Assembly (NCBI GenBank): GCA_017995495.1
Contig: JAGOIS010000049.1
Span: 1-9,288 of the forward strand
Source: Candidatus Cloacimonadota bacterium
GTDB taxonomy: Bacteria; Cloacimonadota; Cloacimonadia; Cloacimonadales; Cloacimonadaceae
Direction of reading: 5' to 3'
Length of the DNA: 9,288 bases
The translations under genes were made by a program, and so were the position numbers. Every line of letters starts with the position of its first letter. The first letter of the stretch is position 1. The notes beneath the pieces are model-generated. The model searched no databases, was not told where the DNA came from, and was given only the letters and a program-made list of their open reading frames with translations. Below, piece after piece: positions 6,268 to 9,288 of the stretch.

Positions 6268-7620
6268 ATGATCGAACCCCAAGTATTTCGCCAATATGAC
6301 ATCCGCGGCATCGTGGGTGAAGAGCTCAACGAAGAGTCCTATTACCTGATCGGCAAAGGATTTGGAAGCTACCTGCGCCAAAAAGGGCTGAAATCGATCG
6401 CCCTGGGCGGAGACGCGCGGCTATCCACGCCCAGCCTGATGTCGGCCTTCGTGAAAGGCGCGCTGGAAACCGGTTGTGATATCACCGACATCGGCATCGT
6501 GGCCACTCCGGTGCTCTACTTTGCCATCTGGAAACTGAAAACGGACGCCGGCGCCATGGTCACGGCCAGCCACAACCCCTCCCAATACAACGGCTGCAAA
6601 CTCAATCTGGGCCTGGGCTCTGTCTACGCCGAAGAACTGCAGAATGTGCTGAAGATCATCCAGGCGGAGGACTTTGCCAGCGGAGAGGGCAAATACATCA
6701 AGGACGAATCGGTTAACGATGCTTATATCGATTACATAGCCGCCAACATCCATCTGGAGCGGCCGGTGAAAGTGGTGATCGACGGAGGCAACGGCATGGG
6801 CGGACCCTATCTGCCGGTGATCCTGGACCGCCTGGGCTGCGAGATCATCGAAATGTACTGCGATCCCGACGGCACCTTTCCCAACCACCATCCCGACCCC
6901 ACCGTGGCCAAGAACATGGTGGACCTCGCCCGGGCGGTGGTGGCGGCGGAATATGAACTGGGAATAGGCCTGGACGGAGACGCGGACCGCATCGGCGTGG
7001 TGGATGAAAAGGGCAAAATGCTCTTTGGCGACCAGATCCTGAACATCCTTGCCCGCGATTATCTGAAAGACAACCCGGGCAAGACGATCATCGCCGACGT
7101 GAAATGCTCCAAGAACCTTTACGACGACATCCGCGCGCGCGGCGGAGTGCCGCTGATGTATAAAACCGGCCATGCCAACATCAAGATGAAGATGAAGGAG
7201 CTGGGTGTGGAATTTGCAGGCGAGATGAGCGGCCACGTCTTTCTGGGCGACCGCTATCTGGGCTATGACGACGCCATCTACGTGAGTTGCCGGCTGATCG
7301 AGATCGTATCCAAAACCCAAGCTCCCGTAAGCACTTATCTGGCCGACCAGCCCAAAATGTTCAACACTCCCGAACTGCATGTCAAATGTTCCGACGAGCG
7401 GAAATTTGAGGTGGTGGCCAAGGTCTGCGAGGAATTCAAGGCCGAGGGCTACGACGTGAACGATATCGACGGCGCCCGCATCACCTTTGCCGATGGCTGG
7501 GGCTTGGTGCGTGCCTCCAACACCACTCCGGTGCTGGTGACAAGGTTTGAGGCTGAAACCGAGGCCCGCATGAACGAGATCAAGGAGCTGGTGGAAAGCA
7601 AGATCCAGAAATACATTTGA
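6268..7620 (+). CDS. Phosphomannomutase/phosphoglucomutase (alpha-D-phosphohexomutase superfamily)
   Basis: This 450-residue cytoplasmic enzyme should interconvert hexose-6-phosphate and hexose-1-phosphate (mannose and/or glucose), feeding GDP-mannose or UDP-glucose synthesis for surface polysaccharide, or glycogen metabolism. All four superfamily signatures are present. The N-terminal block is FRQYDIRGIVG. The catalytic phosphoserine loop is TASHNP, with Ser101. The magnesium loop is DGDADR, with Asp236, Asp238 and Asp240. The sugar-recognition loop is GEMSGH (318-323), and the C-terminal phosphate-binding loop is RASNTTP (415-421). The GEMSGH form and the length fit the bifunctional PMM/PGM group better than phosphoglucosamine mutase, but substrate preference cannot be proved from sequence. 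It is the last gene of the apparent operon with the YkvA protein and RdgB. Confidence 0.95.
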   Translation: MIEPQVFRQYDIRGIVGEELNEESYYLIGKGFGSYLRQKGLKSIALGGDARLSTPSLMSAFVKGALETGCDITDIGIVATPVLYFAIWKLKTDAGAMVTASHNPSQYNGCKLNLGLGSVYAEELQNVLKIIQAEDFASGEGKYIKDESVNDAYIDYIAANIHLERPVKVVIDGGNGMGGPYLPVILDRLGCEIIEMYCDPDGTFPNHHPDPTVAKNMVDLARAVVAAEYELGIGLDGDADRIGVVDEKGKMLFGDQILNILARDYLKDNPGKTIIADVKCSKNLYDDIRARGGVPLMYKTGHANIKMKMKELGVEFAGEMSGHVFLGDRYLGYDDAIYVSCRLIEIVSKTQAPVSTYLADQPKMFNTPELHVKCSDERKFEVVAKVCEEFKAEGYDVNDIDGARITFADGWGLVRASNTTPVLVTRFEAETEARMNEIKELVESKIQKYI

Positions 7621-7641
7621 ACCCCCGCCAGCCAGACCGCG

Positions 7642-7667
7642 AGCCCGGCGCTGTTATTGCCCGGGCT
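7642..7667 (+). terminator. Hairpin after the phosphohexomutase gene, weak terminator candidate
   Basis: AGCCCGG (7642-7648) pairs with CCGGGCT (7661-7667) across a 12-base loop, 21 bases after the stop. No T-run follows, so it would at best be a weak or factor-assisted terminator, or it may protect the 3' end of the mRNA. Confidence 0.3.
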
Positions 7668-7741
7668 TGGACCCAGCTTGCAAACTGCTGAAAAAATCGC
7701 GGCCAATTATTATATACCAATTGATGTCGGCAAAAAATATC

Positions 7742-7770
7742 TTTACAGAAAAACGACTTTAATATATTAG
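7742..7770 (+). promoter_or_regulatory. Putative promoter of the gtrA-like/phosphatidyltransferase pair
   Basis: TTTACA (7742-7747) is followed by TATATT (7763-7768, 15-base spacer) or TATTAG (7765-7770, 17-base spacer) in an AT-rich stretch (about 7700-7770) that contrasts with the GC-rich genes. A start near 7777 would give a leader of about 73 bases. Confidence 0.45.
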
Positions 7771-7786
7771 CTCGTGATGAGCAGAA

Positions 7787-7810
7787 GCCATCCCGGTTTG
7801 ATGGCAAACC
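7787..7810 (+). other. Leader segment with two mutually exclusive short hairpins
   Basis: GCCATC (7787-7792) pairs with GATGGC (7800-7805) over a 7-base loop. GGTTT (7795-7799) pairs with AAACC (7806-7810) over a 6-base loop that contains the same GATGGC. The two stems cannot form together. The segment lies between the putative promoter and the ribosome site of the GtrA gene. I do not recognise a known riboswitch class. The stems are short and chance is a real alternative. Confidence 0.35.
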
Positions 7811-7849
7811 AAGATGACGGAACCATAAACAGGATAGAGGAACGCCAGC

Positions 7850-8332
7850 GTGAAGAAATCAAGCATAATAGCAAAACTTAGGGAAATTGGACTGAAAAAG
7901 TTCATCATTTTCCAAGGTGTTGCCTGGCTGGGCACGCTTGTCCATTTGGGCGTATTGTGGCTTGCGCACGGCGTTATGGACGTTCCCTTGATGATCGCGG
8001 GTTTCATTGCCATCGAGGTCGCCATTATCCACAACTTCACCTGGCACTATTTCCTTACCTGGAAGGCCAGCATAACTCCTTCCTTCAAGAACTTCATGCT
8101 CTTGTTGGCAAAGTACAACGTTGTGACAGCATCTATCGATCTGGTGGTGAACCTGGGGATATTGTGGCTTCTGACCAAGTTTCTGGGCGTGCATTATCTT
8201 GTCGCGGACATCATTGGACAGCTGGTGGGACCATTCTTCAAATTGCTGGCCAACGAATATCTGGTGTTTCCGAAATTACATGGCAAAAAGACCTCCATGC
8301 CCGATGAAAAGGAGATCAGGGAGAAAGTATGA
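7850..8332 (+). CDS. GtrA family membrane protein
   Basis: The gene encodes 160 residues with four predicted membrane helices, at about 18-39, 45-66, 82-108 and 114-138. This is the size and topology of the GtrA/DPMS-like family (PF04138), whose members act with membrane glycosyltransferases and are thought to help move polyprenyl-linked sugars. Family-like features are the start KKFIIFQGVAWLGTLVHLGV, the EVAIIHNFTWHYFLTW block (56-71) after helix 2, and the final KLLANEYLVF (131-140). The start is GTG at 7850, supported by AGAGG at 7836-7840 with a 9-base spacer; the next in-frame Met is only at residue 43, inside the membrane region. The stop overlaps the next start by 4 bases, so the two are translationally coupled. 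No glycosyltransferase is next to it; the partner is a CDP-alcohol phosphatidyltransferase. Confidence 0.88.
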   Translation: MKKSSIIAKLREIGLKKFIIFQGVAWLGTLVHLGVLWLAHGVMDVPLMIAGFIAIEVAIIHNFTWHYFLTWKASITPSFKNFMLLLAKYNVVTASIDLVVNLGILWLLTKFLGVHYLVADIIGQLVGPFFKLLANEYLVFPKLHGKKTSMPDEKEIREKV

Positions 8333-9009
8333 ATGAAAAGAAAGCGGAAAGGGTGATCAACACGATCACCGGCCCCCTGGAAAAAAAGATCCTGAACAAG
8401 CTCGCCCTGGCGCTTCCTGAGAAGGTGCTTCCGGACCATTTGACGATTCTGGGAATGATCGCCACCTTGATCAGCACCGTGGCCTATCTGCTCACCTGGC
8501 GTTCCCACTGGTGGTTGTTTCTGGCCAGTTTCGGCTTTGTGCTCAACTGGTATGGCGACAGTCTGGATGGCACCCTCGCCCGCGTGAGGCATATTGAAAG
8601 AGAGCGCTACGGCTACTTCGTGGACCACATAGCCGACGCGATCTCCACGGTGATGATCTGCCTCGGCCTCGGGTTGTCGCCCTATATGAAGATCGAGATC
8701 GGCATGCTGCTGGCCATCGGGTATCTGCTGATGAATATCTTTGTGCATACCAGCGCCTATACCCAGGGGGAATTCCGCATCTCCTACATGAAATTCGGGC
8801 CCACTGAGGTGAGGCTGGCCATCATCATCTTCAACACTGTCCTCTTCTTCTGGAAAGGCGACGTGGTGAAATTCCGGGGCATTAACCTGACCATCCTGGA
8901 CCTGGGCGGCCTGCTGTTCAGCCTGGCCTTCTTTGTCATCTTCCTGTGGATGTCGGTGAAGACAGCCATCTCCCTGGATAAACTGGACAGGCAAAAAAAG
9001 AGGGATTGA
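8329..9009 (+). CDS. CDP-alcohol phosphatidyltransferase family membrane protein
   Basis: The gene encodes 226 residues with about six membrane helices (roughly 37-56, 60-75, 105-118, 122-142, 160-176, 188-210). The family transfers a phosphate-linked group from a CDP-activated donor to an alcohol, as in phospholipid headgroup synthesis. The signature is complete: Asp77-x2-Asp80-Gly81-x2-Ala84-Arg85-x9-Gly95-x3-Asp99-x3-Asp103, with the Asp residues binding metal and the CDP moiety. The Arg-to-Gly spacing is nine residues where eight is common. The long charged N-terminus (1-36) probably lies along the membrane on the cytoplasmic side. The ATG overlaps the stop of the GtrA gene as ATGA. The donor and acceptor cannot be told from sequence; PgsA, PssA or an inositol-phosphate type are all possible, so I give no gene symbol. 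The 3' end overlaps the hisS terminator. Confidence 0.93.
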   Translation: MNEKKAERVINTITGPLEKKILNKLALALPEKVLPDHLTILGMIATLISTVAYLLTWRSHWWLFLASFGFVLNWYGDSLDGTLARVRHIERERYGYFVDHIADAISTVMICLGLGLSPYMKIEIGMLLAIGYLLMNIFVHTSAYTQGEFRISYMKFGPTEVRLAIIIFNTVLFFWKGDVVKFRGINLTILDLGGLLFSLAFFVIFLWMSVKTAISLDKLDRQKKRD

Positions 9010-9030
9010 CCGGTCGTCTTAATCAATCCC
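8993..9030 (-). terminator. Intrinsic terminator of hisS overlapping the end of the phosphatidyltransferase gene
   Basis: GGGATTGA (9002-9009) and TCAATCCC (9023-9030) form a perfect 8-bp stem with a 13-base loop. On the minus strand the stem is followed after two bases by seven T (8999-8993). It lies 28 bases after the hisS stop. On the plus strand no T-run follows, so it works in the hisS direction only. The A7 tract is part of the Lys-rich C-terminal codons of the convergent gene. Confidence 0.75.
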
Positions 9031-9058
9031 GAAACTGAAGTGATTTGAGCCTGGCGGT

Positions 9059-9288
9059 TTAGCTATGCCTTCCTAGCAGCGCCACCAGCTTTTCCACAGG
9101 ATCCAAGGGCAGGACTTGCTGCTCCCCGCTCTGCAGGTTTTTCAGCATCAGCTGCCGGGAGGCGACCTCATCGTCACCCACTATCAGAGCATGGCGGGCT
9201 TTGCTGTTATCCGCTGCCTTGAGCTGCGCTTTGAACGAGCTTTTGTCCGGATCGTACTCGGCATGGACACCGGCCTGGCGGAGTTCAA
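9059..9288 (-). CDS. hisS: Histidyl-tRNA synthetase, C-terminal anticodon-binding domain (5' part outside window)
   Basis: The minus strand is open from the right edge to TAA at 9059, giving the last 75 residues. They read as the HGTP anticodon-binding domain at the end of class II HisRS: LRQAGVHAEYDPDKSSFKAQ, then LKAADNSKARHALIVGDDE, then LKNLQSGEQQVLPLD. The KSSFKAQLKAAD, GDDE and LKNLQSGEQ steps match HisS better than ProS, ThrS or GlyS, which share the fold. The enzyme charges tRNA-His in the cytoplasm. The catalytic core and start lie outside the window. It converges with the phosphatidyltransferase gene, with 49 bases between the stops. Confidence 0.85.
   Translation of the reverse strand, partial: ELRQAGVHAEYDPDKSSFKAQLKAADNSKARHALIVGDDEVASRQLMLKNLQSGEQQVLPLDPVEKLVALLGRHS

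Noticed and set aside
6421..7380. 319-residue minus-strand frame
   Set aside because: It is antisense to the complete phosphohexomutase and has the same shadow composition.
7787..7849. Cyclic-di-GMP (GEMM) riboswitch, prompted by GGCAAACC near 7803
   Set aside because: The second conserved block (GGGACGCAAAGCC-like) and the overall arrangement are absent, and the leader is too short.

Overview
The window looks like a piece of chromosome from a Gram-negative bacterium with a GC-rich coding style. The protein mix is a secreted helix-hairpin-helix protein with a barrel-like C-terminal part, the 3' end of a SUMF1-type gene, pyruvate phosphate dikinase, and a bifunctional phosphohexomutase. It resembles what I would expect from the FCB group, perhaps Cloacimonadota. 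This is an impression from protein families only; there is no rRNA or other marker in the window.

Layout. Positions 1-1429 (minus strand) hold the N-terminal 476 residues of a secreted HHH protein that runs off the left edge. Positions 1430-2231 form an 802-base stretch with no intact gene. It contains the minus-strand promoter of the HHH gene, a quiet stretch (1516-1586), a perfect 37-bp hairpin built of 11-bp repeats, three tandem copies of a palindromic element with a conserved 32-base centre, a further 18-bp inverted repeat, and a 44-codon orphan C-terminus of a SUMF1/formylglycine-generating-enzyme-like gene on the minus strand. Positions 2232-4952 (plus) are ppdK, closed by a strong intrinsic terminator. 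Positions 5136-7620 are an apparent three-gene plus-strand operon: a YkvA/DUF1232 membrane protein, the nucleotide-pool sanitising enzyme RdgB, and a phosphomannomutase/phosphoglucomutase. Positions 7850-9009 are a translationally coupled pair, a GtrA-family membrane protein and a CDP-alcohol phosphatidyltransferase, preceded by an AT-rich promoter region and a short structured leader. Positions 9059-9288 (minus) are the C-terminal anticodon-binding domain of histidyl-tRNA synthetase, cut by the right edge. Its likely terminator lies over the 3' end of the phosphatidyltransferase gene.

How the genes relate. PpdK links pyruvate and PEP in central carbon metabolism. The phosphohexomutase supplies sugar-1-phosphates for cell-surface polysaccharide. 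The GtrA/phosphatidyltransferase pair probably acts in the membrane on lipid or lipid-linked glycan. RdgB and HisS are housekeeping genes. I see no defence system, CRISPR array, integrase or complete mobile element. The least explained part is the palindromic block at 1587-2020 with the adjoining SUMF1 remnant.
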